Assembly (NCBI GenBank): GCA_963732225.1 | Contig: CAVSYR010000002.1 | Coordinates: forward strand, 496,001 to 560,000 | Direction: 5' to 3' | Source: VRUE01 sp963732225 | Lineage (GTDB): Bacteria > Actinomycetota > Thermoleophilia > Solirubrobacterales > 70-9 | DNA length: 64,000 nt | Shown here: in pieces, positions 16,517-25,030 of the stretch | Position numbering within the stretch: the first letter of the stretch is position 1 | How the letters are laid out: each line of letters starts with the position of its first letter | Translations under genes and position numbers: made by a program | The notes under the pieces: model-generated | The model's input: the letters and a program-made list of their open reading frames with translations, nothing else | The model's database searches: none | Told to the model about the DNA's origin: nothing

Positions 16517-19500
16517 TTGGCCGGCGATGCGAAACCGAGTAAAGAATCAGGTCCACCTGCTGCTCGCGCCGCCTCACGGCGGCACGCCCAGACATCTGAT
16601 CCCCTAGCGCCTTTCAGCGCGCCAGTCAGGCGCTGGTTCGAGGCCTCCTTTGAGGGTCCGACCCCTGCCCAGGCCGGCGGCTGGGAGGCGATCTCCAGCG
16701 GCGCCAACACACTGATCTGCGCCCCAACCGGCTCGGGCAAGACGCTCGCCAGCTTCCTCTGGGGCATCGACAAGCTCTCGCGGGAGGCCGAGCGGGGCGA
16801 TGGCGTCCGCCTCGTCTACGTCTCGCCGCTGAAGGCGCTCTCCTACGACATCGAGCGCAACCTGCGGGCGCCGCTGCGCGGCATCGGTGCCGATATCTCA
16901 GTCGGCCTGCGCACCGGCGACACGCCGCAGAAAGAGCGGCGGGCGATGCAGAAAAACCCGCCCGACATCCTGATCACCACCCCCGAGTCGCTCTATCTGA
17001 TGCTCTCCTCGGCGGTGCGCGAGATTTTCTTCAGCACCGAGGCGGTGATCGTCGACGAGATTCATGCGGTGGCCCAGAGCAAGCGGGGGTCGCATCTGGC
17101 GTTGTCATTGGAGAGGCTCGAACATCTGGTGAAGACCGGGGCGGATCGGCCCGCCGCAGATGCGCCTGGCCTTCAGCGGATCGGACTCTCTGCCACGCAG
17201 CGCCCGCTGGAGCGGATCGCTCAGTTCTTGGTTGGGCCTAAACGCGAGTGCAAGATCGTGGACGCGGGCATTGCCAAGGAGCTCGATTTGGAGATCGTGG
17301 TTCCCGTCGAGGACATGGCGGAACCCGGAGCTCCCGCTTTCCCCAACGAGGACGGCAATCCCACCGACGGTGAGCCCCTAGCTCACGTCCGCTCGATCTG
17401 GCCCGCGATCTACCCGGAGCTGCTGAAACTCGTCCAGGAACACACCTCAACGATCATCTTCGTCAACAACCGCCGCGCAGCAGAGCGGCTGGCGAAGCGC
17501 TTGAACGAGCTTGCCAACGGGGAAGGGGAACAGGAGCTGCCGGCCACCGAGCATGCGCGGGCGAACGCGCCTGGGGCGGATGGGTCGGGTCCGTCGGGAA
17601 CTCCCGGCGAAAGCCGGCCCGACGGACCCGACCCATCCGCCCCCGTTGAGATCGCCCGCGCCCACCACGGCTCGCTCTCACATGAGGAGCGCACGATCGT
17701 CGAGGAGCTCCTGAAGTCGGGCCAGCTCCCATGCCTGGTCGCGACGTCCTCCCTGGAGCTGGGCATCGACATGGGCGCCGTCGACCTCGTGATCCAGGTC
17801 GAGTCGCCGAAGTCGGTCAGCCGCGGCCTGCAGCGGGTCGGCCGCGCCGGCCACTCGCTGGGCGAGGTCTCGCGCGGCCGCATCTTCCCCAAGTTCCGCG
17901 CCGACCTGCTCGAGTGCGCGGTCGTCGCCAAGCGCATGCGCGAAGGGGCGATCGAGGAGACGGTGATCCCGCAGAACCCGCTCGACGTGCTCGCCCAGCA
18001 GCTGGTCGCGATGGCCGCCCTCGACGAGTGGGAGATCGACGAGGTCGAGCGCCTCGTCACCGCCTCGGAGCCCTTCCACGATCTCTCCCGCGAGCAGCTG
18101 GAGAACGTGCTCGACATGCTCGACGGCCGCTACCCCTCCGACCGCTTCGCCGAGCTGCGACCGCGGATCGTCTGGGACCGCGCCGAGGGCACCATGCACG
18201 GCCGCAAAGGCGCCCGCTCGCTGGTCGTCACCAACGCCGGCACGATCCCCGACCGCGGCCTCTACGGCGTCCACCTGCCCGACGGCCGCCGGGTCGGCGA
18301 GCTCGACGAGGAGATGGTCTACGAGGCCCGTCCGGGACAGACCTTCCTGCTCGGCGCCACCACCTGGCGGATCGAGGACATCACCCGCGACCGGGTCATC
18401 GTCACCCCGGCCCCGGGCGTGCCGGGCGCCGTGCCCTTCTGGAAGGGCGACGGGATCGGCCGCCCGGCCGAGCTGGGCAAGGCGATCGGCGCCTTCGCCC
18501 GCGAGGCGGTCTCGCGTGAGCCCAAAGAACTGGCCGCCGAGTACGACCTCGACCGCCGCGCCGCCGAGAACCTGGTCGCCTACCTGCGCGAGCAGCAGAC
18601 CGCGACCCGGGTCGTCCCCTCCGACGAGACGATCGTGGTCGAGCGCTTCCGCGACGAGATCGGCGATTGGCGCCTCTGCATCCTCTCGCCCTACGGGGGC
18701 CGCGTCCACGCCGCCTGGGGCCTGGCGCTCGCCGCCAAGATTCGCTCCGAGCGCGAACTCGAGGCCGATGCGATCTGGTCCGACGACGGCATCGTCATCC
18801 ACCTCCCCGACGCTGACGAGCCGCCCCCCGCCGACCTGGTCCTGATCGAGCCCGACGAGGTCGAAGAGCTGATCGTCGGCGAGCTCTCCGGCTCGGCCCT
18901 CTTCGGCGCCCACTTCCGCGAGAACGCCGCTCGCTCGCTGCTGCTGCCCCGCGCCTATCCCGGCAAGCGCACGCCGCTCTGGCAGCAGCGGCTGAAGTCG
19001 CAGAGCCTGCTCGAGGTCGCCCGCGACTTCCCCCGCTTCCCGGTCGTGCTGGAGACCTACCGCGAGGTCCTGCGCGACGTCCTCGACCTGCCCGCGCTGG
19101 ACGAGCTGCTGCGCGACCTGCACTCGCGCAAGCTCAGCCTGGTCGAGGTCGAGACCCCGACCGCCTCGCCCTTCGCCTCCTCGCTGCTCTTCGACTACGT
19201 CGCCGCCTATATGTATGAGGGCGACACGCCAAACGCCGAGCGGCGGGCGGCGGCGCTGGCCCTCGACCGCGACCTGCTGCGCGAGCTGCTCGGCCAGGAG
19301 GAGCTGCGCGAGCTGATCGACCCCGAGGCGCTGGAGAGCGTCGAGGCGCAGCTCCAGCACCGCACCGAGGCCGGCCAGGCCGGCGATCGCGACGCCCTGC
19401 AGCAGGTCCTGCGCAACGTCGGCGACCTCACCGCGGCCGAGTGCGAGGAGCGGGTCAGCGAGGGCTACTCGGCTGCCTCGATGCTGACGAAGCTGGTCGA

Positions 19501-21106
19501 CGAGCGCCGCGCGGCGGTGGTGCGAATCAACGGCGAGGAACGCTACATCGCCGTCGAGGACGCCGGCCTCTTCCGCGACGCCCTCGGCGTGCCGCCGCCC
19601 GCCGGTTTGCCGGAGACCTTCCTCGAGCAGCACCCCGACCCGCTCGCCGCCCTGGTGCGGCGCTACACCCGCACCCACGGTCCCTTCCCGACCGTCCAGT
19701 TCGCCTCGCGCTACGGCATCGATCCGATGCCTGCTCTGCGCGAGCTCGAGCGCGCCGGCAACCTGGTGCGTGGCGAGCTGCTGCCAGGTGGCAGCGAACG
19801 CGAGTGGTGCGATTCCGACGTGCTGCGCCGCGTGCGCCGCGCCAGCCTCGCCCACCTGCGCCGCGAAGTCGAGCCCGCCGGCCGCGACCGCTTCGCCCGC
19901 TTCCTGCGGAGCTGGCAGAACGTCGATGCCCACCGCGCCGCTGGCGCCGGTCCGGATCGCCTGCGCGAGGCACTGGTGCCGCTGCAGGGCGTCACCCTGA
20001 CGCCGAAGGTCTGGGAGGAGGATGTCCTGCCGCGGCGCCTCGGCGCCTACTCACCGGTCTGGCTCGACGAACTCTGCACCAGCGGCGAGGTGGTCTGGAT
20101 CGGCGCCGGTGCCCGCGGTCGCAGCGACGGCCGCCTCGCCCTCTACTTCCGCGACGACGTCCGCCTCGCCGGCCCGCCGCCGGCCAACCTCAAGCTCGAG
20201 AAACCCGAGGGCGAGGTCCACGAGGCGATCCGCGAGCGCCTCAGCGCTGGCCCCGACTTCTGGCTCGACCTGCTCGCCGACCTCGACCACCCGCCCGAGG
20301 AGCTGCACGCCGCCCTCTGGGACCTCGCCTGGGCGGGGGAGGTGACCAACGACGCCTTCTCGCCCTTGCGGGCGCCACGCCGCCGCGCCACGCCGCCGAC
20401 CGAGCAGCGCGGCCGCCGCTTCGCCCGCCGCCGCGCCGCCGGCGCGGCCGTGCAGGGACGCTGGTCGCTGACCGCGCCGCTCTTCGCCAACGCGCCGGCC
20501 GCCGGCCCGCGCCTGCGCGCCCAGGCCGAGCTGATGCTCGAGCGCTACGGCATCGTCACCCGCGAGACCGTGCTTGCCGAGGGCATCCCCGGCGGCTTCT
20601 CCAGCCTCTACGCCGAGCTCGGCAACCTCGAGCTGCTCGGCACCGCCCGCCGCGGCTACTTCGTCGAGGGTCTCGGCGGCGCCCAGTTCGCCCTGCCCGG
20701 CGCGGTCGAGCGCCTGCGCTCGCTCCCCTACGAGGACGGTTCCTTCCAGCTGCTCGCCGCCACAGATCCCGCCAATCCCTACGGGGCCTCGCTGCCCTGG
20801 CCGAAACCGGCAACCGGGCGCCGCCCCGCCCGCACCCCCGGCGCCCACGTGCTGATGCGCGACGGCGCGCCGCTGATCTACATCGAGCGCGGCGGCCGCG
20901 GTCTCGTCCGCCTCGTCGAGCTGAGCGCGGATGAACTGACCGCCGCCGTGCACGCCCTCGCCGCCGAGGTCGCCGCCGGTCGCCTGCCCAAGCTGGCGCT
21001 CGAGAAACTCGACGGCGATCCGGTGATCGGCTCCGGCCAGGAGGACGTCCTGCTCGAGGCCGGCTTCAGCCGCGGCCCCCGCAAGCTCACCCTCGCCGCC
21101 CGCTGA
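16517..21106 (+). CDS. lhr: Lhr-family large ATP-dependent helicase
   Basis: 1529 residues, the size of full-length Lhr. It is an SF2 3'-5' translocase linked to DNA repair in other bacteria. Motifs in order: Q-motif region GPTPAQAGGW, Walker A APTGSGKT (about 74-81), VSPLKAL (Ia), TTPESLY, VDEIHAV (DEAH-like motif II), LSATQRP (III), IIFVNNRRAAERL (IV), then LVATSSLELGIDMGAVDLVIQ (V) and QRVGRAGH (VI). A winged-helix and Lhr-core region follow, then a long C-terminal extension with another WH-like segment. Between motifs IV and V an insert of about 40 residues (17550-17650) is encoded by a perfect palindrome. TTG start with a leaderless promoter. Confidence 0.93.
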   Translation: MAGDAKPSKESGPPAARAASRRHAQTSDPLAPFSAPVRRWFEASFEGPTPAQAGGWEAISSGANTLICAPTGSGKTLASFLWGIDKLSREAERGDGVRLVYVSPLKALSYDIERNLRAPLRGIGADISVGLRTGDTPQKERRAMQKNPPDILITTPESLYLMLSSAVREIFFSTEAVIVDEIHAVAQSKRGSHLALSLERLEHLVKTGADRPAADAPGLQRIGLSATQRPLERIAQFLVGPKRECKIVDAGIAKELDLEIVVPVEDMAEPGAPAFPNEDGNPTDGEPLAHVRSIWPAIYPELLKLVQEHTSTIIFVNNRRAAERLAKRLNELANGEGEQELPATEHARANAPGADGSGPSGTPGESRPDGPDPSAPVEIARAHHGSLSHEERTIVEELLKSGQLPCLVATSSLELGIDMGAVDLVIQVESPKSVSRGLQRVGRAGHSLGEVSRGRIFPKFRADLLECAVVAKRMREGAIEETVIPQNPLDVLAQQLVAMAALDEWEIDEVERLVTASEPFHDLSREQLENVLDMLDGRYPSDRFAELRPRIVWDRAEGTMHGRKGARSLVVTNAGTIPDRGLYGVHLPDGRRVGELDEEMVYEARPGQTFLLGATTWRIEDITRDRVIVTPAPGVPGAVPFWKGDGIGRPAELGKAIGAFAREAVSREPKELAAEYDLDRRAAENLVAYLREQQTATRVVPSDETIVVERFRDEIGDWRLCILSPYGGRVHAAWGLALAAKIRSERELEADAIWSDDGIVIHLPDADEPPPADLVLIEPDEVEELIVGELSGSALFGAHFRENAARSLLLPRAYPGKRTPLWQQRLKSQSLLEVARDFPRFPVVLETYREVLRDVLDLPALDELLRDLHSRKLSLVEVETPTASPFASSLLFDYVAAYMYEGDTPNAERRAAALALDRDLLRELLGQEELRELIDPEALESVEAQLQHRTEAGQAGDRDALQQVLRNVGDLTAAECEERVSEGYSAASMLTKLVDERRAAVVRINGEERYIAVEDAGLFRDALGVPPPAGLPETFLEQHPDPLAALVRRYTRTHGPFPTVQFASRYGIDPMPALRELERAGNLVRGELLPGGSEREWCDSDVLRRVRRASLAHLRREVEPAGRDRFARFLRSWQNVDAHRAAGAGPDRLREALVPLQGVTLTPKVWEEDVLPRRLGAYSPVWLDELCTSGEVVWIGAGARGRSDGRLALYFRDDVRLAGPPPANLKLEKPEGEVHEAIRERLSAGPDFWLDLLADLDHPPEELHAALWDLAWAGEVTNDAFSPLRAPRRRATPPTEQRGRRFARRRAAGAAVQGRWSLTAPLFANAPAAGPRLRAQAELMLERYGIVTRETVLAEGIPGGFSSLYAELGNLELLGTARRGYFVEGLGGAQFALPGAVERLRSLPYEDGSFQLLAATDPANPYGASLPWPKPATGRRPARTPGAHVLMRDGAPLIYIERGGRGLVRLVELSADELTAAVHALAAEVAAGRLPKLALEKLDGDPVIGSGQEDVLLEAGFSRGPRKLTLAAR
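17573..17643. repeat. 26-bp perfect inverted repeat inserted in frame in lhr
   Basis: Arms 17573-17598 and 17618-17643 are perfectly complementary. The 19-nt spacer contains a second hairpin, ccggc-gaaa-gccgg, a GNRA tetraloop. It encodes the Gly/Pro/Asp/Ser-rich linker GADGSGPSGTPG...RPDGPDPSAP between helicase motifs IV and V, a place where Lhr proteins normally have a short loop. It behaves like a palindromic element tolerated inside a gene because it adds a flexible linker without a stop codon. Confidence 0.75.
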
Positions 21107-21110
21107 GGCC

Positions 21111-21476
21111 TCAGCCGATCCGCGCGAGTCCGATCAGGACACCGACGTGCTTTGCGACGGATTCGACCGTATCGGCCGACGCCCAGCCAAGCTTTGCGAG
21201 CAACCGAGCCTTCGAGACCGACCGGGCCATCTCGGGCATGGCAAAGCTGACTCGATGCAAGCCTCCTTCTGGCGGCTCCAACCTCACATGCAGCTTGCTG
21301 TCCCAGTCGGTGGTCGTGAGCGGGACGCCAATGAGCAACTCCGACATCGAGCGATTCATCGCGTTCACCGAGATGACGAGATGAGGACGACGGCCCCCTT
21401 GCTCGTGCCCCACCACCGGGTCGGGGTCAGCGAGGTAGACCTCGCCTCGCTTGACCTCGCGCGCGCTAACGCCCAT
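21111..21476 (-). CDS. mazF: MazF/PemK-type endoribonuclease toxin
   Basis: 121 residues. The PemK/MazF SH3-like barrel shows KRGEVYLADPDPVVGHEQGGRRPHLVIS (the GEV.. and G.EQ...RP.lV signature) near 9-37, then ELLIGVPLTT and SFAMPEMARSVSKARL, matching the region carrying the catalytic Thr/Ser. Such toxins cut mRNA at short motifs. The start overlaps the antitoxin end by 11 nt, so translation is coupled. The cleavage motif cannot be predicted. Confidence 0.85.
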   Translation of the reverse strand: MGVSAREVKRGEVYLADPDPVVGHEQGGRRPHLVISVNAMNRSMSELLIGVPLTTTDWDSKLHVRLEPPEGGLHRVSFAMPEMARSVSKARLLAKLGWASADTVESVAKHVGVLIGLARIG

Positions 21477-21708
21477 CGGCTGGGCCGTCGAGGGGCATCT
21501 CGAGCCAGGACTTCATCTCCTCGTGGATCTCGTCCCCGTACTTGCGGTAGGACTCGTCCATCGACGCCAGTAGCTCTTGCTCTTCCAACAGGTCCACCGC
21601 TGCGTCAAACATGTCGGTCAAGCTCTTCCCCTCGGACTCGGCCTGGCGAGCGAGACGTTCCTGCGTGCTGCGACGCACGCGGATCATTGTCGTCTCGACT
21701 GCAGCCAT
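21466..21708 (-). CDS. Ribbon-helix-helix antitoxin partner of the MazF-type toxin
   Basis: 80 residues from ATG 21708. MIRVRRSTQERLARQAESEGKS has the strand-helix-helix pattern of MetJ/Arc-type antitoxins, followed by an acidic helical tail (LLEEQELLASMDESYRKYGDEIHEEMKSWLEM) suited to wrapping the toxin. It overlaps the toxin by 11 nt. An inverted repeat directly before its ATG is the probable operator. No Shine-Dalgarno is seen, so the message may be leaderless or nearly so. Confidence 0.8.
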   Translation of the reverse strand: MAAVETTMIRVRRSTQERLARQAESEGKSLTDMFDAAVDLLEEQELLASMDESYRKYGDEIHEEMKSWLEMPLDGPADGR

Positions 21709-21726
21709 GATCTGAGTCTACAGATC
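21709..21726 (-). promoter_or_regulatory. Inverted repeat abutting the antitoxin start, likely autoregulatory operator
   Basis: GATCTG-AGTCTA-CAGATC: 6-bp perfect arms starting at the base next to ATG 21708, where a bound ribbon-helix-helix antitoxin would cover the transcription start. Confidence 0.45.
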
Positions 21727-21800
21727 CGTATACAAGCTTCATTATTTTGTTCATTTCCGGCTAAGTCGTCGTCCGTCCGAGTTTCTCCCCCCGCCGCAGG

Positions 21801-21806
21801 GATAAT
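21801..21806 (+). promoter_or_regulatory. -10 hexamer GATAAT, leaderless promoter of the Crp/Fnr gene
   Basis: GATAAT, one base from the consensus TATAAT, ends 7 nt before ATG 21814, and no Shine-Dalgarno is present. Confidence 0.55.
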
Positions 21807-21813
21807 CAACCCG

Positions 21814-22515
21814 ATGGCAGATCGTGAGGAGGGGTCGGGGCCGGTCGCGCTGCTGCGTAGCGTGCCGCTCTTCGCCGATCTCGAGGAAGGGGAGCTGGAG
21901 CGCTTTTCGCGGGTTGCCGTCGCCCGTTCCTTCCCCGCCGGCACCCGTGTCTTCCACGAGGGCGACCACTCCGACGCCTGTTACATCGTCCGCGACGGCA
22001 GCTTCCGGGTCACCCGCGAGCACTCCGACGGACGGGCGATCACGCTGGCGAGCCTCGGGCCCGGGGACATCTTCGGCGAGCTGGCGATGCTCGACGGCGA
22101 GGTGCGCTCGGCCAGTGTCGAAGCGCTCAGCGACGGCGAGTTGCTCGCTCTGCCCGCCGGTGAGGTGCGGGCGCTGTTGGCTCGCCATCCCGAGATCACG
22201 GTGAAGCTGATCGCCGCCCTAGTGCGACGTTTGCGCACCGCCAACGAGCGGATCTCGCGCCAGTCCTTCCAGACCGTGCCCAGCCGCGTCGCCGGCGTGC
22301 TCTCGCAGCTTGTCGCCGAGGAGTCGCCGCGCGAGGGGGAGGGCGTCGAGGTGACGATCCGCATGAACCAGGCCGACCTGGCCCAGCTCGCCGGCACCTC
22401 ACGCGAGAGCGTCAGCCGCTTCCTCGCCGACCTCGAGCGCGCCGGGGTCGTCCGACCCGGCCGCGGCCGGGTCACCGTGCTGGCGCCGGAGAAGCTGCAC
22501 AACTACATCTTCTGA
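21814..22515 (+). CDS. Crp/Fnr-family transcriptional regulator
   Basis: 233 residues. A cyclic-nucleotide-binding beta-roll (residues 10-125) includes FPAGTRVFHEGDHSDACYIVRDG and the phosphate-cassette position GDIFGELAMLDGEVRSASVEAL, where GELA and R-S suggest that cyclic nucleotide binding is possible. It is followed by the dimerisation helix and a C-terminal winged helix with MNQADLAQLAGTSRESVSRFLADLERAGVV, in which SRESVSR is the recognition helix. No Fnr-type cysteine cluster is seen, so cAMP-type or ligand-free control is more likely than an iron-sulphur sensor. It stands alone; targets are unknown. Confidence 0.88.
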   Translation: MADREEGSGPVALLRSVPLFADLEEGELERFSRVAVARSFPAGTRVFHEGDHSDACYIVRDGSFRVTREHSDGRAITLASLGPGDIFGELAMLDGEVRSASVEALSDGELLALPAGEVRALLARHPEITVKLIAALVRRLRTANERISRQSFQTVPSRVAGVLSQLVAEESPREGEGVEVTIRMNQADLAQLAGTSRESVSRFLADLERAGVVRPGRGRVTVLAPEKLHNYIF

Positions 22516-22522
22516 GCGTCGC

Positions 22523-24433
22523 TCAGCAGCTGATCGGTTTGGGATCCGACGAATCGGTGCTGGCGTCGTCGTTGCCGGGGCCGCAGTCGATCGATTTGTC
22601 GTGCTGGCCGTCGATCGCTTCGATCGAGTCGTTGCCGCCCTTGCCGATGAAGGTGTCGGCGCCGGTGTGGCCGAAGAGGCTGTTGGCGCCGTTGTCGCCG
22701 ATCAGGACGTCTGGGCCGTCGGAGCCCTCGAGGTCCTCGTTGTCGCCGAGAACCTGATCAGGCGTGCCGCAGCCGGGAGGACCGCCGGTGCCGCCCAGTT
22801 CAACCCGCATGCTGGCGTTGGAGCGGCCGTAGGAGACCGTGTCCTCGCCGGGCCCACCGCTGTAGGTGTGGCCCTGGCAGACCGCGACCGAGGAGACCAG
22901 CAGGTCGTTGCCGGGCCCACCGCTGAGCTGGTCGGCGCCGGGGTCGGCGTAGAGCACGTCGCTGCCGCCGTTGCCGATCAGGGTGTCGTTGCCGTCGTTG
23001 GGGCCGTTGTAGTTCTCGCCCGCTTCCAGCACGTCGTCGCCGGGTCCGCCGCTCAGCGTGTCGCTGCCGGCGTTGCCGTTGGCCCGCACTTTGACGCTGG
23101 TCGGGACGCTTTCGCTGACGTTGATCGAGTCATCGCCGTCGCCGCCGGTGATTACCAGCAGGCCGGTCGCGGTGCTGGTCGGGCAGCTGACCGTTGCGAT
23201 CAGGCTGCTCGCGGTTGACGATTCGCAACCTTCGCCGGAGACGATTGGACCGTTTTCGGTCACCGTCCAGATGCCGTTGCTGAAGTAGACGTGGATGTCG
23301 TTGGCGCGACTGTCGCCCTGCACGATCAGGCTGCTGCCGTCAAGGCCCTGGTTGAGGATGACGAAGGTGCCGTTGCCCGGCGGCGCCTCTTCGGGCCCGC
23401 AGGAGTTCTCGACTGCGAAGCCTTCGCACTCATCGGTGCCCTGGCCGCCGAAGGCTTCGTCGGGGCCGCCCATGCCGTCGAGGTCGTCGTTGCCGACGCC
23501 GCCGTCGAGCCGGTTGACTTCGGGGTCGCCGACGATCGTGTCGGCCTGCGGCGAGCCGACCACGTCCTCGAAGCCCTGCAGGGTGTCGTGGCCGTCTCCC
23601 TTCGAGCGACCGGAGGCGAGGTCGACGGTGACCGAGCCGCGCGTGGCGCTGGCGTAGGAGACGATGTCGTTGGTGCCGGGCCCACCGTCGAGCGCGTCTT
23701 CGCCGCTGTCGCCGCGGACGATGTCGCCATCACCTTCGCCGCCGTCGGCGTGGTCGCTGCCGGCGCCGCCGTAGACGAAGTCGCTGCCGGGGCCGCCTTC
23801 GAGATCGGGATCGTCGCCGGGTCCGCCTTCGAGGTGGTCGTCACCGCTCCCGCCTTCGATTTCGTCGTTGCCCTTGTCGCCGAACAGCGTGTCGTTGCCG
23901 CCGCCGCCGTTCTCATCGTCGCTGCCCTTTTCGCCGTTGACGTAGTCGTTGCCGGCCTCGCCCTTGAGCTCGTCCGGGCCTTTCTGGCCGAGCAGCTTGT
24001 CGTCGCCGCTGCCGCCGACCAGGTTGTCCTTGCCCTTGTCGCCGATCAGGTCGTCGTCGCCGCTGCCGCCATCGATGTGGTCGGAGCCCTTGTCGCCGTC
24101 GAGCGTGTCGTCGCCACCTTCGCCGTAGAGCTTGTCGAAGCCCTTGCCGCCGTAGATCTTGTCGTCGCCCGGCCCGCCGCAGATCGTGTCGTTGCCGTTC
24201 GTCCCGCCGTAGATCGTGTCGTCGCCACCGCCGCCGTAGATCACGTCGCTGGCGCCTTTGCCGTGGATCACGTCGTTGCCGGGGGTGCCGACGATCGTCG
24301 CGTGCTTGCCGTGGCAGCTGGCGGCGCTGGCGCTGGCCGCGAAGGCGAGCAGGCAGAGCGCCGCGCAAGCCAGTGCGGCAGCCAAGCGCGTGTGGGTAAA
24401 ACCCCTGCTGGGACGGTGGGACCTCAGTCGCAT
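22523..24433 (-). CDS. Exported hemolysin-type (RTX-like) calcium-binding repeat protein
   Basis: 636 residues from ATG 24433; another ATG lies 12 nt upstream with the G-run between them acting as a ribosome site. The signal peptide ends ASASA near residue 38. Residues 45-270 carry about 20 tandem nonapeptides of the GGxGxD type (YGGGGDDTIYGG, GGSGDDDLIGDKG), which form a calcium beta-roll. A second set occupies 450-620. Between them lies a beta-rich domain (GTFVILNQGLDGSSLIVQGDS) that may be beta-propeller-like. In Gram-negatives RTX proteins leave by type I secretion, but this one has a Sec signal. Probably a wall or extracellular structural protein. Confidence 0.8.
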   Translation of the reverse strand: MRLRSHRPSRGFTHTRLAAALACAALCLLAFAASASAASCHGKHATIVGTPGNDVIHGKGASDVIYGGGGDDTIYGGTNGNDTICGGPGDDKIYGGKGFDKLYGEGGDDTLDGDKGSDHIDGGSGDDDLIGDKGKDNLVGGSGDDKLLGQKGPDELKGEAGNDYVNGEKGSDDENGGGGNDTLFGDKGNDEIEGGSGDDHLEGGPGDDPDLEGGPGSDFVYGGAGSDHADGGEGDGDIVRGDSGEDALDGGPGTNDIVSYASATRGSVTVDLASGRSKGDGHDTLQGFEDVVGSPQADTIVGDPEVNRLDGGVGNDDLDGMGGPDEAFGGQGTDECEGFAVENSCGPEEAPPGNGTFVILNQGLDGSSLIVQGDSRANDIHVYFSNGIWTVTENGPIVSGEGCESSTASSLIATVSCPTSTATGLLVITGGDGDDSINVSESVPTSVKVRANGNAGSDTLSGGPGDDVLEAGENYNGPNDGNDTLIGNGGSDVLYADPGADQLSGGPGNDLLVSSVAVCQGHTYSGGPGEDTVSYGRSNASMRVELGGTGGPPGCGTPDQVLGDNEDLEGSDGPDVLIGDNGANSLFGHTGADTFIGKGGNDSIEAIDGQHDKSIDCGPGNDDASTDSSDPKPISC

Positions 24434-24578
24434 CTCACCCCCCATCGACCCGTTTGCGGCCGACCTACACCTTTGAACGACAAACGTTCAGAAGTGCGTA
24501 GATCCTTCGTCCACCTCCCCAACCCGGGTCAGCGACGAGGATCACGGCGAGCGGGAGGCCAGACCCCGCCCGGTCAGA

Positions 24579-24584
24579 TACGCT
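24579..24584 (+). promoter_or_regulatory. -10-like hexamer TACGCT before the ASCH gene
   Basis: TACGCT ends 8 nt before ATG 24593, and no Shine-Dalgarno is seen. Confidence 0.3.
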
Positions 24585-24592
24585 CGCTGCCG

Positions 24593-24997
24593 ATGCGGGG
24601 CGGTATCTACGTACTCAACTTCTACTCACCGGTCTTCGTCGACCAGCTCAAGCGCGGTCGCAAGACGGCAACCATCCGACTTGGTGACAAGAGCAACAAG
24701 TACGAGCGCGGCCAGGTCGTCTGGATCACCGTCGGCTTCCGCCACAGCCCGCGCGAGAAGATCTTCACCGCGGTGATCGACGACGTCGAGGTCAAGCGCA
24801 TCTCCGAGCTCTCGCCGCGCGACATCGAGCACGACAACCCGGAGTTCCGCCGGCTCGAGGAGGAGATCAAGTTCCTCGAACAGATCTACGGAAAGCCGGT
24901 CGCGCCCGACGAATCGGTCACCGTGATCCGCTTCTCGCAGATCGTCGAGCCACCCGGCGCCCACTTCGGCAACGGCGAGACGCCGCACCACAATTGA
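24593..24997 (+). CDS. ASCH-domain protein
   Basis: 134 residues from ATG 24593. The ASCH fold (PUA-like beta-barrel, RNA or nucleotide binding) is suggested by LNFYSPVFVDQLKRGRKTATIRLGDKSNKYERGQVVWITVG near the N-terminus and by the later helix-strand RLEEEIKFLEQIYG...ESVTVIRFSQI. ASCH proteins have been linked to RNA modification, translation control and, in one family, amidohydrolysis of acetylated cytidine; which applies here is unknown. Single gene, divergent from the RTX protein. Confidence 0.7.
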   Translation: MRGGIYVLNFYSPVFVDQLKRGRKTATIRLGDKSNKYERGQVVWITVGFRHSPREKIFTAVIDDVEVKRISELSPRDIEHDNPEFRRLEEEIKFLEQIYGKPVAPDESVTVIRFSQIVEPPGAHFGNGETPHHN

Positions 24998-25018
24998 TCG
25001 CGCCGCCCGCCTGATCCG

Positions 25019-25024
25019 TATCTA
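25019..25024 (+). promoter_or_regulatory. -10 hexamer TATCTA, leaderless promoter
   Basis: TATCTA ends 6 nt before GTG 25031. Confidence 0.45.
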
Positions 25025-25030
25025 GATCCG

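Noticed and set aside
17678..19933. 751-residue minus-strand frame within lhr
   Set aside because: Antisense shadow produced by GC-rich third positions; low-complexity Ala/Gly/Arg/Val composition and no domain.
22523..24300. Regularly spaced short repeats suggestive of a CRISPR array
   Set aside because: The repeats are degenerate 27-bp units encoding RTX nonapeptides in one frame; there are no constant repeats with unique spacers.
23291..24592. Long plus-strand frame across the RTX gene, joined to the ASCH protein
   Set aside because: Antisense to tandem repeats; the real ASCH gene starts at ATG 24593 where its domain begins.
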